This document shows positions 1 through 6,891 of a DNA stretch of 12,271 nucleotides, in pieces. The stretch lies in assembly GCA_031285605.1 (NCBI GenBank), contig JAITVW010000054.1:1-12271 (forward strand). The letters are read 5' to 3'. The notes below the pieces were generated by a model. That model saw only the letters and a list, made by a program, of their open reading frames with translations. It did no database searches and was not told the origin of the DNA. Source of the stretch: Fusobacteriales bacterium. Its GTDB lineage: Bacteria; Fusobacteriota; Fusobacteriia; Fusobacteriales; Leptotrichiaceae. Position 1 is the stretch's first letter. Each line of letters begins with the position of its first letter. The position numbers and the translations under genes are program-made.

Positions 1-33
1 ATTAAAATTAAATATTTATATTTATCTAATTTA

Positions 34-62
34 TTCATGTAAATTTCCTCGGCTTCTATAAT
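34..62 (+). promoter_or_regulatory. Candidate sigma-70 promoter for the PTS operon
   Basis: A perfect -10 hexamer TATAAT lies at 57-62. Seventeen bases upstream is a poor -35, TTCATG at 34-39, which matches the consensus at only about three positions. It is the best promoter-like pair in the gene-free leader 1-204 and would give a long untranslated leader of about 135 bases. I saw no sigma-54 (-24/-12) element of the kind that drives LevR-controlled mannose-family operons and no convincing cre site. In a region this AT-rich a TATAAT can arise by chance. Confidence 0.3.
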
Positions 63-204
63 GTTTTATTGAGATATAGTATTATAACTTAAAGAGAAAA
101 AGAAGTGGAGGAATAAATAAAAAAAGTAAGGAGATTTATTAACAAAATTAGATATCTAAGTATTTAGCGAATACCTAAAAAAATGAGAAGAGAAGGAGGA
201 AACA

Positions 205-630
205 ATGAAGAAGCCGGTAATTTTTATTATAAATCATGGTGAGTTTGGTAAGGCGTTAATAGAAAGTGCAGAATTGATTGCAGGACCACTCGATGACATT
301 TACGCATTCTCATTAAAAAAAGGGATGTCTTTAGAAGATTTAATAGAGCTTGTGGAAGATAATTTAAAAACGGAAAAGAATGTTATTATACTTACCGATT
401 TATTTGGAGGTACACCTAACAATGTCGCAGTATACTTACAAAATAAATATCAATTTCCGTTAATTAGTGGAGTGAATTTACCAATACTATTAAATCTTGT
501 ATTGTCACGTGATGCAGCAGAAGTGGATATTGATTCAATAATTTCAGACACAGTTGTTGCAGGCAAAGATTCAATTCAATATCAGGAACTAAAAAATGAA
601 TTTGAGATAGGAGGTGATGATTTTGACTGA
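205..630 (+). CDS. PTS mannose/fructose/sorbose family EIIA component
   Basis: Cytoplasmic phosphocarrier that takes phosphate from HPr and passes it to the EIIB partner encoded next. The 141 residues match the usual length of a stand-alone EIIA of the mannose superfamily. The N-terminal strand runs into INHGEFG, where His11 is the expected phosphorylated histidine. The conserved TDLFGGTPNN loop is at residues 64-73, with Asp65 equivalent to the aspartate near the active site of ManX. A late SGVNLP segment is also typical. The start ATG is preceded by a strong AAGGAGGA at 193-200. It is the first gene of a six-gene operon, and its end overlaps the EIIB start by about 8 bases. Substrate specificity does not reside in this subunit. 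Its only arginine is CGT, unlike genes on the right of the window. Confidence 0.95.
   Translation: MKKPVIFIINHGEFGKALIESAELIAGPLDDIYAFSLKKGMSLEDLIELVEDNLKTEKNVIILTDLFGGTPNNVAVYLQNKYQFPLISGVNLPILLNLVLSRDAAEVDIDSIISDTVVAGKDSIQYQELKNEFEIGGDDFD
609..618 (+). promoter_or_regulatory. Ribosome binding site that decides the EIIB start
   Basis: A near-perfect Shine-Dalgarno AGGAGGTGAT lies inside the last codons of EIIA. The in-frame GTG at 614 and ATG at 617 fall inside this sequence and cannot be the start. The TTG at 623 sits about 4-5 bases downstream of it. It also gives a protein beginning MTEIKLARIDFRL, which matches the normal EIIB N-terminus. The 8-base overlap with EIIA suggests translational coupling. 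Confidence 0.75.
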
Positions 631-1111
631 AATTAAATTAGCACGTATTGATTTTCGTTTAATGCATGGACAAGTGGTTACTAATTGGATTAAACAAGTG
701 TCTGCAGATTCTATTCTAATTGTAGATGATGAACTCGTAGCAGATAAGTTTTTAGCGCAAGTCTTTTTAATGGCAGCGCCTCCAGGAATTAAAGTAGCTA
801 TTCGTTCAATTGAAAAGGCGACGCAAGGCTTTAAAAATAATGTTTTTAAAGACAAGAAGATGCTAGTTTTATTCAAATCGGTAGAAAATGCCTATAAAGC
901 AGTTATGTTAGGCTTTCCGCTTACAAGTCTTCAAATTGGTGGCCTAGGAAGCGGAACAAATAAAAAGATGATTTCTAATGAATTATCTATTGATGAAAAA
1001 GAAGCAAAAATGCTCTTAGAGATTGTAGAAAAAGGAATAGATGTTAACTTCCAAGTTACACCAAAAGATCAAAAAATAACCTTAAATAGCGCATTAGCTT
1101 CGCTAGATTAA
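623..1111 (+). CDS. PTS mannose/fructose/sorbose family EIIB component
   Basis: Cytoplasmic EIIB of the mannose superfamily. It accepts phosphate from EIIA and transfers it to the sugar entering through EIIC/EIID. With the TTG start the protein is 162 residues, the usual length. The signature RIDFRLMHGQVVTNW is near the N-terminus, and His15 (in RLMHGQV) is the phosphorylated residue; this family uses histidine rather than cysteine. Further family features are the central AAPPGIK segment and LQIGGLGSGTNKK around residues 111-123. I chose TTG because the alternative GTG 614 and ATG 617 lie within the Shine-Dalgarno. All three arginines are CGT. The gap to EIIC is 19 bases, containing AAAGGAGAAA. 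Confidence 0.93.
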   Translation: MTEIKLARIDFRLMHGQVVTNWIKQVSADSILIVDDELVADKFLAQVFLMAAPPGIKVAIRSIEKATQGFKNNVFKDKKMLVLFKSVENAYKAVMLGFPLTSLQIGGLGSGTNKKMISNELSIDEKEAKMLLEIVEKGIDVNFQVTPKDQKITLNSALASLD

Positions 1112-1130
1112 ATAATAAAGGAGAAAAAAT

Positions 1131-1907
1131 ATGAGTTTAGGATTAGCGTTAACATTTGGTTTTTTATATTGGTTAGCTACTAGTAAATTATGGTATGGAG
1201 CATTACACTTAGCACGTCAACCAATTGTTTTGGCAGTACCAATCGGACTTATTATGAATGATGTAAAAAGTGCAATGATAATTGGTGCAGCAATACAGAT
1301 GATTTATTTAGGAGCTATTGCTCCTGGGGGAACACTACCTTCAGATGAAGCTTTAGCTGCATGTATTGCTATTCCACTAGCAATTTCAGCCAATTTATCA
1401 CCAGAATTGGCAGTACCAATTGCTATGCCATTAGGATTATTAGGTGTTCTAATAGATAATGTGAAAAGAACTTATCATTCTTATTTTGTACATCAAGCAG
1501 ATTTAGGTGCTGAAGCAGGAAACAAGAAAAAAATGACTTGTAATGAATTTTGGTATCCATTATTTGTTTCGATACCTTTAAGAGTTATTCCTGTAACTTT
1601 AGCATTATTATTCGGAGTAGATGCAATACAAACATTCTTAGAAGCTCTGCCAGCATGGGCTACAAATGGACTAGCTGTAGCTGGAGGTTTATTACCAGCA
1701 TTAGGATTCGCAGTAACAATTATGGTTATTGGTAAAAAATCGTTATTACCATATTTTATATTAGGTTTTGCAATTGCAGCTTACACTGGTATGAATATGA
1801 TCGGTCTTGCAGTTATAGCAACATGTCTCGCACTTCTTCAATCACAATTTATGCCAAAGGCTGCGAATACAGCAGTTATAGATATTGATGAAGAGGGGGA
1901 TTTCTAA
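1131..1907 (+). CDS. PTS mannose/fructose/sorbose family EIIC component
   Basis: Integral membrane subunit (EII-Sor/EIIC type) that, with EIID, forms the sugar channel of the permease. The 258-residue length is typical. Hydrophobic segments alternate through the whole chain, with a family-like glycine-rich region near residues 50-72 (IGAAIQMIYLGAIAPGGTLP) followed by an acidic SDEA. The C-terminus is cytoplasmic and acidic (IDIDEEGDF). The ATG follows AAAGGAGAAA at 1118-1126. The EIID ribosome site lies inside the 3' end of this gene, so translation of the two is probably coupled. The family is clear; the transported sugar cannot be read from the sequence. Confidence 0.94.
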   Translation: MSLGLALTFGFLYWLATSKLWYGALHLARQPIVLAVPIGLIMNDVKSAMIIGAAIQMIYLGAIAPGGTLPSDEALAACIAIPLAISANLSPELAVPIAMPLGLLGVLIDNVKRTYHSYFVHQADLGAEAGNKKKMTCNEFWYPLFVSIPLRVIPVTLALLFGVDAIQTFLEALPAWATNGLAVAGGLLPALGFAVTIMVIGKKSLLPYFILGFAIAAYTGMNMIGLAVIATCLALLQSQFMPKAANTAVIDIDEEGDF

Positions 1908-1908
1908 T

Positions 1909-2748
1909 ATGGAAAAAATAACAAAAAAAGATGTCACAAAAAGTTGGGCAAAATATTTATTAAGTGCAGAAGTAAGCTCAGGATTTGAACGGTTAACTGC
2001 ACCTGGTTTTTCATATGGGATCAATACTGTACTTGAAAAATTATATAGAGACAATGAAGAAGAATATAAAAAAGCACTTAAAAGACATTTGATGTTTTAT
2101 AATTCAGAAGCAAACTTTGGTTCGATTATTATGGGAATAACAATTGCATTAGAGGAAGAACGAGCACTTATGATGGAAGCAGGAATGGATCAAGAAGGGC
2201 TTGATTCATCAGCTGAGATGATATCCAGTTTAAAAATTGGGTTAATGGGGCCGATGGCTGGAATTGGAGACACAATCAACCATGGTATGATCCGTCCATT
2301 ATTAATCTCTGCATTTCTTCCTATAGCTTCTGCAGGACTATGGATTGGCGGAGTTGCTCCGTTCTTTATTTGGACAATCGGAATTTCATTAATGGGATAT
2401 TTCTTAGTTAATGCGGGATATAAATCAGGTAAACGTTCTGTTGTACAATTGTTACAATCAGGTAAATTAAATGATTTTATCCAAACAGCAAGTGTACTAG
2501 GATTATTTATGATGGGAGCATTATCATCAACATATGTAAAATTACAATCAGTTGTAAGTTGGAAAAATGCATTAGGAGAAGAACAACTTTTACAAGGGTA
2601 CTTAGATGCAATTTTCCCTAAGGTATTGGCATTACTAGTAGTATTTGGTATTTATTGGTTTTTTAAGAAAAAAGGACCAAAATATTTAACAGTATTAGTT
2701 GCAATTATTGTTATATCACTAATATTGTCATTTTTCGGAATTTTTTAG
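1909..2748 (+). CDS. PTS mannose/fructose/sorbose family EIID component
   Basis: Membrane subunit partnering EIIC. With the start at ATG 1909 the protein has 279 residues. The frame is open further upstream to 1885, but that extension lies within EIIC and before the AGAGGGGGA ribosome site at 1892-1900, so I rejected it. The N-terminus MEKITKKDVTKSW is the normal EIID opening. Next come a segment near residues 59-83 ending in LEEE and the hallmark KIGLMGPMAGIGD-to-MIRP loop at 109-130. Several membrane segments fill the C-terminal half, with a final lysine-rich turn (FFKKKGPKYL) before the last helix. The EIIC stop and this start are separated by one base. The TAG stop overlaps the ribosome site of the next gene. 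Confidence 0.94.
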   Translation: MEKITKKDVTKSWAKYLLSAEVSSGFERLTAPGFSYGINTVLEKLYRDNEEEYKKALKRHLMFYNSEANFGSIIMGITIALEEERALMMEAGMDQEGLDSSAEMISSLKIGLMGPMAGIGDTINHGMIRPLLISAFLPIASAGLWIGGVAPFFIWTIGISLMGYFLVNAGYKSGKRSVVQLLQSGKLNDFIQTASVLGLFMMGALSSTYVKLQSVVSWKNALGEEQLLQGYLDAIFPKVLALLVVFGIYWFFKKKGPKYLTVLVAIIVISLILSFFGIF

Positions 2749-2760
2749 GAGGTAAACAAT

Positions 2761-3579
2761 ATGGAAAACAAAAAATGGTTAGATTTATCTGAAAAAACAG
2801 TTATTGTAACTGGAGGTTCCAGTGGAATCGGGGAACAAATGGTTGAGGATTTACAAAATTGTGGAGCGAAAGTAGCCGTTATTGATCAAAATACACCAAA
2901 AGAATACAAAGAAAGTGATACATTATTTTTCGTTAGCGCAGACATTCGTAGTAAGGATTCAGTAAAACAAGCGATTCAAAGTATTTATAATAAATTTAAT
3001 ACCGTAGATGCCCTTGTAAATAATGCAGGTGTAACGCGTCCAAGAATTCTCATTGACTACTATAAAGAGGAACCAAAATATGAAATTAGCGAAGAAGACT
3101 TTTATTTTATGGTAGATGTAAACATGAAAGGGACGTTATTTATAACACAAGAAGTTGTGAGAAGAATGGTTGAGCAAAAACATGGTGTTATCATTAATAT
3201 GTCGAGCTGTGCGGGTATTAATGGATCTCAAGGTCATAGTATTTACGCAGCTACTAAAGCTGCGATTAATTCTTATACATTGTCTTGGTCAAAAGAATTA
3301 TCTAAATATAACATTCGGGTAGTTGGAGTAGCACCAGACATTTTAGAAAGAACTCCATCAAATAATGATGAAAAATATCGCGCTCAAGCATATGGAAGAG
3401 GAATGGATATTAATACTCCAGCAGAAACATTCTTTGCCGGATACAAAAAGAGTATTCCGTTAGGCAGACCGGGCTTCTTATATGAAGTAAGTAATTTAAT
3501 AAATTATTTAATTTCAGAACATGCAAGCTATATCACTGGTATTGTAATTCCAGTAGCTGGCGGAAAAACTCGCAACTAG
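2761..3579 (+). CDS. Short-chain dehydrogenase, sorbitol-6-phosphate 2-dehydrogenase (SorD/SorF) type
   Basis: Cytoplasmic NAD(P)-dependent oxidoreductase of the classical SDR family, 272 residues. Visible motifs are the nucleotide-binding TGGSSGIG (17-24), Asp42 at the end of the second strand (favouring NAD over NADP), NNAG (87-90), and a full catalytic tetrad Asn121, Ser149, Tyr162 and Lys166 (YAATK). The C-terminus, SYITGIVIPVAGGKTRN, and the region ending in PLGRPG resemble D-sorbitol-6-phosphate dehydrogenases of L-sorbose operons, which form fructose-6-phosphate. The ATG follows TAGGAGGT at 2746-2753, which overlaps the EIID stop. Its place directly after a mannose/sorbose-class permease supports a role in breaking down the imported phospho-sugar. 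The exact substrate is inferred; another hexitol phosphate is possible. Confidence 0.85.
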   Translation: MENKKWLDLSEKTVIVTGGSSGIGEQMVEDLQNCGAKVAVIDQNTPKEYKESDTLFFVSADIRSKDSVKQAIQSIYNKFNTVDALVNNAGVTRPRILIDYYKEEPKYEISEEDFYFMVDVNMKGTLFITQEVVRRMVEQKHGVIINMSSCAGINGSQGHSIYAATKAAINSYTLSWSKELSKYNIRVVGVAPDILERTPSNNDEKYRAQAYGRGMDINTPAETFFAGYKKSIPLGRPGFLYEVSNLINYLISEHASYITGIVIPVAGGKTRN

Positions 3580-3595
3580 AAAATGGAGGTATATT

Positions 3596-4669
3596 ATGAG
3601 ATATGTTGTTTTTGGTGCAGGTCAAACAGGTAGAGGGTTTATTGCTCCTGCACTAGCAAAAAACAATGTAGATATTACATTTATAGATAAAGATAAAAAT
3701 TTAGTGGAATCACTACAAAAAGAGAAAACATATACAGTGAAATATTTTGGAAGAACAGAGATATATACAATGCAAAATTTTCACATATTACATGTAGAAG
3801 ATGAACGGGTATTAGAGGTATTAAAAAGTGCAGATGTTATTATGACTAGTATTTTCGCATCTAATATTAACCAATTAATTCCTATTCTACAAAAAGCAGA
3901 GTTAAAAAATACACCTATTATTTGTATCGAAAATGGAGTTAATGTGAAGCAACCACTAGTAGATGCTAAAGTGTCAGCACAAATTGCTGAAGGAATTATA
4001 TTTTGTACTTCAATAGGACATAATGACTTAAGTGTAACAAGTGAATATGAAGTTCAAATTCCAATAGATGTAAATAGTTTACAAAGACCTTTAATATTAG
4101 ATGGATTTATAATGGAAAAAAAATTTAGAAATCTTATTCAGAGAAAAATTTATACATATAATTTCATAAGTGCAGTAATTGCATATTTTGGTAGTTATAA
4201 AAATTATGACGAGTATGCAGATGCAGCCAATGATACAACAATAAAAGAATTTATCCAAAAAACATTAGTTAGTTTAAATTCACTTATTGCCAAAGAAACA
4301 AAGATTGATTTACAATCCCAAAAAGAATTTTCTTTACAAGCACTTAAAAAGTTTGAGAACCGTGAAATTAAAGATTCTATTTTGAGAAATGCACAACAAG
4401 CGATAAGAAAACTTGGTTCCAATGAACGCTTATTATCACCATTAAAATTTGCGAAAAATGAAAGACATTCATTATCGCCATATATTTGCGTGATAGCAGC
4501 AGCGATTCATTATGGAATGAAATATGAGGATGTAGATTCTAAGAAAGTGATAGCAGATATTCAGAATACATTTCAAGATAATAAACTGTCAGAAGAATTA
4601 GAAACAAAAGTAGACTTGTTTAAAACACAAACACCATTAGAGAAAATTTTAATTAATATCACATATTAG
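3596..4669 (+). CDS. Divergent mannitol-1-phosphate 5-dehydrogenase family protein (MtlD-like polyol dehydrogenase)
   Basis: Long-chain polyol dehydrogenase of 357 residues, close to MtlD length. The N-terminal Rossmann part begins VVFGAGQTGRGF (residues 4-15), the MtlD form of the NAD site, followed by an acidic residue near 31. An IENG segment (111-114) matches the conserved E-N of the family. The C-terminal domain carries RKIYTYN (183-189) and then NAQQAIRKLGSNERLLSPL, as in MtlD. Lys184 and Asn189 correspond to catalytic residues, but the histidine normally three residues after the asparagine is Ser192. The segment near 134-143 also lacks the usual D-R pair. It probably acts on a phosphorylated ketose or hexitol other than mannitol-1-phosphate. 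GGAGG at 3585-3589 sets the start. It is the last gene of the operon. Confidence 0.8.
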   Translation: MRYVVFGAGQTGRGFIAPALAKNNVDITFIDKDKNLVESLQKEKTYTVKYFGRTEIYTMQNFHILHVEDERVLEVLKSADVIMTSIFASNINQLIPILQKAELKNTPIICIENGVNVKQPLVDAKVSAQIAEGIIFCTSIGHNDLSVTSEYEVQIPIDVNSLQRPLILDGFIMEKKFRNLIQRKIYTYNFISAVIAYFGSYKNYDEYADAANDTTIKEFIQKTLVSLNSLIAKETKIDLQSQKEFSLQALKKFENREIKDSILRNAQQAIRKLGSNERLLSPLKFAKNERHSLSPYICVIAAAIHYGMKYEDVDSKKVIADIQNTFQDNKLSEELETKVDLFKTQTPLEKILINITY

Positions 4670-4792
4670 GAGTATTACTAGCAATATTCATCAAAGTGAA
4701 TAATATTTCTTTATATAAAGAGAAATTTAGTATTTAAAATGTAAATTTATTTGAAAAAAGATAGAAATTTTGTTTTTAAATCATTTTATTTT

Positions 4793-4822
4793 GATAACCT
4801 TTCAGGGATATCTTCATTTTTT
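4793..4822 (+). terminator. Candidate rho-independent terminator of the PTS operon
   Basis: GATAACC at 4793-4799 pairs with GGATATC at 4806-4812, giving six pairs and one A-A mismatch around a 6-base loop. A TTCATTTTTT tract ending at 4822 follows. The stem is weak and low in GC. It is the best hairpin plus T-run downstream of the last operon gene, about 120 bases after its stop. Confidence 0.4.
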
Positions 4823-5036
4823 CCGAAAAAAGTCACCAAATATGGAATTTTCACATTTTAATAGTTTAATATCATTAAGAGGTCAGATAGACATGCAATG
4901 ATAAAATTGTTAGAATTGAAGTTAATTTTAAAAAAGTCAAAAAATTGTATATTTAGGATTTTGACGAAACTGGAGACAGGTATATGGAGAACTTAGTATA
5001 ATGTATGAAAATAGACTTCCATAAAATTAAGAGCAA

Positions 5037-5076
5037 ATGTCAAACAAACACTCTGATAAGGATGTTTGTTTGACAT
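5037..5076. repeat. Perfect 14-bp inverted repeat
   Basis: ATGTCAAACAAACA at 5037-5050 is exactly complementary to TGTTTGTTTGACAT at 5063-5076, with a 12-base spacer (5051-5062) that can pair partly. No T-run follows on the plus strand, and only a broken T-rich stretch follows on the minus strand, so it is not a standard terminator. It lies about 100 bases outside the IS remnant. It could be an operator, a recombination or IS end, or a weak minus-strand terminator; the sequence does not decide. Confidence 0.85.
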
Positions 5077-5137
5077 ACAGTAATTTAAGAGGTATATTAT
5101 ACTAGAACATAAAACAGTACATGTATTAAATTATTTA

Positions 5138-5840
5138 TTATAGAAAGCTTAATTTACAGAGAATTTCGCGCACTTCCATTGCATTTTTGGCTTCTTCCTC
5201 TGTTTCAAAACTGTCGTTTATTAATAATTCTGTTTTTAATGTCTTGTAAAAGGACTCTATTAATGCATTATCATAAGGGTTCCCTGCTCTGCTCATGCTT
5301 GAAACTGCACCTATTTCTCTTACTTCATTTTGATATCTTTTACTTGTATATTGTGAACCTCTGTCTGTGTGAATTATTAAACCTTTTAAATCTTTTTCCA
5401 TTACTATGCTATTTCTAAATGCCTTTAATACAAGTTCTTCATCTATTTTTCCGGAAACATGCCACCCTACTACTTTTCTTGTACATATGTCTAAAAAACT
5501 TGCTAAATATATGTACTTCTTTTGCAATGGTATATAGGTTATGTCCCCTACCCATATTTCATTTTTTGCATTAATCTCGCCACTCTATTTTTACTTGTAA
5601 ACATTCCTCTTTTATTTAATTCCTCTGCTATTCTCGGGCTACCATACAAACCTTTGGAATTCTCATAACTTTCTTTTATCTTTTCGGATAATACTTCTTT
5701 TTCTATTGCTAGTTGGCTTTTTCCACGTCTTAAATACGAATAAAATCCCTGTCTTGATACTTCCAAAAGTTCGCATAGCCTTCTTACATTTCCTCTTGAT
5801 TTGAGTGAATTTATATATTCATATTTTACGATCTTTTTCT
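5138..5840 (-). pseudogene. IS3-family OrfB transposase (DDE integrase), broken
   Basis: The minus-strand reading from about 5840 gives VKYEYINSLKSRGNVRRLC, then LEVSRQGFYSYLRRGKS and GLYGSPRIAEELNKRG, as in IS150-type OrfB, until RVARLMQ and a TAG at 5548-5550. In another frame the catalytic domain continues with NEIWVGDITYIPLQKK. The first aspartate (codon 5543-5545) is present, the second is in HTDRGSQY, and the glutamate in NALIESFYKTLK follows 35 residues later, so the DD(35)E triad survives. The roughly 40-residue linker that family members carry between RLM and the WVGD motif is missing and the frame is shifted, which indicates an internal deletion. The protein also loses homology after EEAKNAM (about 5177), and the HSALGY-type tail is absent. 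The fragments cannot make active transposase. Confidence 0.88.
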
Positions 5841-6120
5841 TGCTAAGAAGGCATGGAACTTTTTTAATATTTCATTGTCTTTCTTCAATTCTTCTATTTC
5901 TTTTTTTAATTTCTCTATTTCATAATCTTTATTTTGTATTTTATTTCCGTTACCGGAGAATGCTTTTTCTCCTAATTCTTTTGATGCTTTAGATATACTC
6001 TTTCCTGCTTTTACCTGATTTATTGCTCCTAATTTAAAATTTTGGGGATAACTTTTTCTTTTCATTCTATTACCTCCAGTTTTATTTAGTATACCACTAT
6101 CTTAATTTCGTGTATACTCT
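5175..6120 (-). mobile_element. Decayed IS3-family (IS150-type) insertion sequence
   Basis: Two consecutive minus-strand frames make the classic IS3 arrangement. A short orfA with a leucine-rich coiled coil is followed by an orfB DDE integrase in the -1 frame. Both are damaged: orfA lacks the middle of its helix-turn-helix, orfB lacks the linker before the DDE domain, and orfB has lost its C-terminus at about 5175-5180. I could not identify terminal inverted repeats or a target duplication. The right limit is approximate; AGTATAC at 6088-6094 and GTATACT at 6112-6118 form a 7-bp inverted repeat upstream of orfA. The left end is truncated. The remnant sits at the edge of the PTS operon region. 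Confidence 0.85.
5826..6065 (-). pseudogene. IS3-family OrfA, internally deleted
   Basis: Seventy-nine residues beginning MKRKSYPQNFKLGAINQV, the standard N-terminal helix of IS3 OrfA. The chain ends with a charged leucine-zipper coiled coil (YEIEKLKKEIEELKKDNEILKKF) and HAFLARKRS. OrfA proteins of this type are usually near 95-100 residues. Here SKASKELG runs directly into EKAFSGNGN, so about 18-20 residues carrying the second part of the helix-turn-helix are gone without loss of frame. The start ATG follows GGAGG at 6073-6077. The end overlaps the OrfB frame, which lies at -1. An A-rich stretch at 5834-5838 (A5 on the minus strand) is where programmed frameshifting would be expected. DNA binding is probably lost. 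Confidence 0.85.
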
Positions 6121-6177
6121 TTTGAGGTAACTCCACACACTCTCTCCTTTTTCAAAACTTCTTTTAATCCCGTACTC

Positions 6178-6864
6178 TTATACCACAAATTTGCTTTTAT
6201 TTTTCTTCATTCTTACAAGAAATCTTTTATCGGATTTCCATACCCTGAATATCAAAAGTGCCGCATACGCATAAACAATGGTTATTAATATTAAAGAAAT
6301 ACATAAATTACTATTTTCCAGCATGATTGTTCCAAGTACAGCTCCAAGTATAAATAACAGCCATGTATTCAAATATACCCTTATTATCCCCCATTCGCTT
6401 TTTTTCTGTAATATTCTCGAAAAAGCCATCCCCAGATTAAAGACTATTCCGGATATAAAGCTTCTTCCTATCAGACTGTTGCCTATTAACAAATTAACAA
6501 TATTTTGTATTCCCATTGCTATGCCCAGCGGTACAAAAACTACCCATGCATTATTGTACCTTAATGAAAAAACCACAGCTGTTATAAATAAAAAAAGTTC
6601 TAAAACCAATAATATAAACATCCCGGTTTTTCTGTAATATGAAAAGATAATATCTCCTATAAATGCACCGAAAATTAAAAATAAAAAGAGCGAGAAGTAC
6701 CTAAAACCTGTTCCTAAGTTCAGCTCTCCTATATGCACTCCTAATCTGACTGAATTTCCGCTCATAAACGTAAAAAATAACCCGTTCATTATTATAAAAC
6801 CGAGTGAATTTATATATCCGTATATAAATGAAAAGATATATGCTATTTTTATTTTATTTTCCAT
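6178..6864 (-). CDS. YoaK/DUF1275 family integral membrane protein
   Basis: A 228-residue, strongly hydrophobic protein with about six membrane segments (roughly 8-32, 54-75, 80-101, 105-128, 163-183 and 186-208) and a basic cytoplasmic tail rich in lysine. The N-terminal pattern YGYINSLGF then FMSGNSVRLG (34-42) corresponds to the family's conserved mTGN motif. GIAMGIQN at 114-121 and the SLIGRSFISG region at 130-139 are the second conserved half. The family is widespread and has no established biochemical function; a transporter role is sometimes proposed from topology. AAAAGGAAG at 6871-6879 sets the start. The gene has its own candidate promoter and stands alone between the IS remnant and the repeat-protein gene. 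All arginines are AGA/AGG, matching the right part of the window. Confidence 0.82.
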   Translation of the reverse strand: MENKIKIAYIFSFIYGYINSLGFIIMNGLFFTFMSGNSVRLGVHIGELNLGTGFRYFSLFLFLIFGAFIGDIIFSYYRKTGMFILLVLELFLFITAVVFSLRYNNAWVVFVPLGIAMGIQNIVNLLIGNSLIGRSFISGIVFNLGMAFSRILQKKSEWGIIRVYLNTWLLFILGAVLGTIMLENSNLCISLILITIVYAYAALLIFRVWKSDKRFLVRMKKNKSKFVV

Positions 6865-6891
6865 TTCTTACTTCCTTTTCTTTCATAAAAA

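Larger units (their letters stand above)
4670..5137. other. Gene-free region after the PTS operon
   Basis: I find no credible gene on either strand in these roughly 470 bases; only very short open stretches occur. The region holds a 12-bp palindrome CTTTATATAAAG at 4709-4720 flanked by ATTT and AGAAAT, a candidate terminator (4793-4822) and a perfect 14-bp inverted repeat (5037-5076). There is also a promoter-like TATAAT near 4999-5004 with no gene behind it. This is where base and codon style change between the PTS operon and the rest of the window, so a recombination boundary probably lies here or at the edge of the IS remnant near 5175. Confidence 0.6.

Noticed and set aside
80..175. Two ribosome-site-like runs, GTGGAGGAATAA and AAGGAGATTTATTAAC, in the operon leader
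   Set aside because: Neither is followed by a start codon with a usable reading frame, so I do not call a leader peptide.
5091..5124. GGTATATTATACTAGAACATAAAAC at the left and a similar stretch upstream of orfA (minus strand, about 6075-6096) as possible IS terminal repeats; also AACAGTACA resembling an IS150-type end
   Set aside because: The similarity is patchy and falls outside the point where orfB homology stops, and AACAGTACA points the wrong way for this element. The IS left end appears to be deleted.
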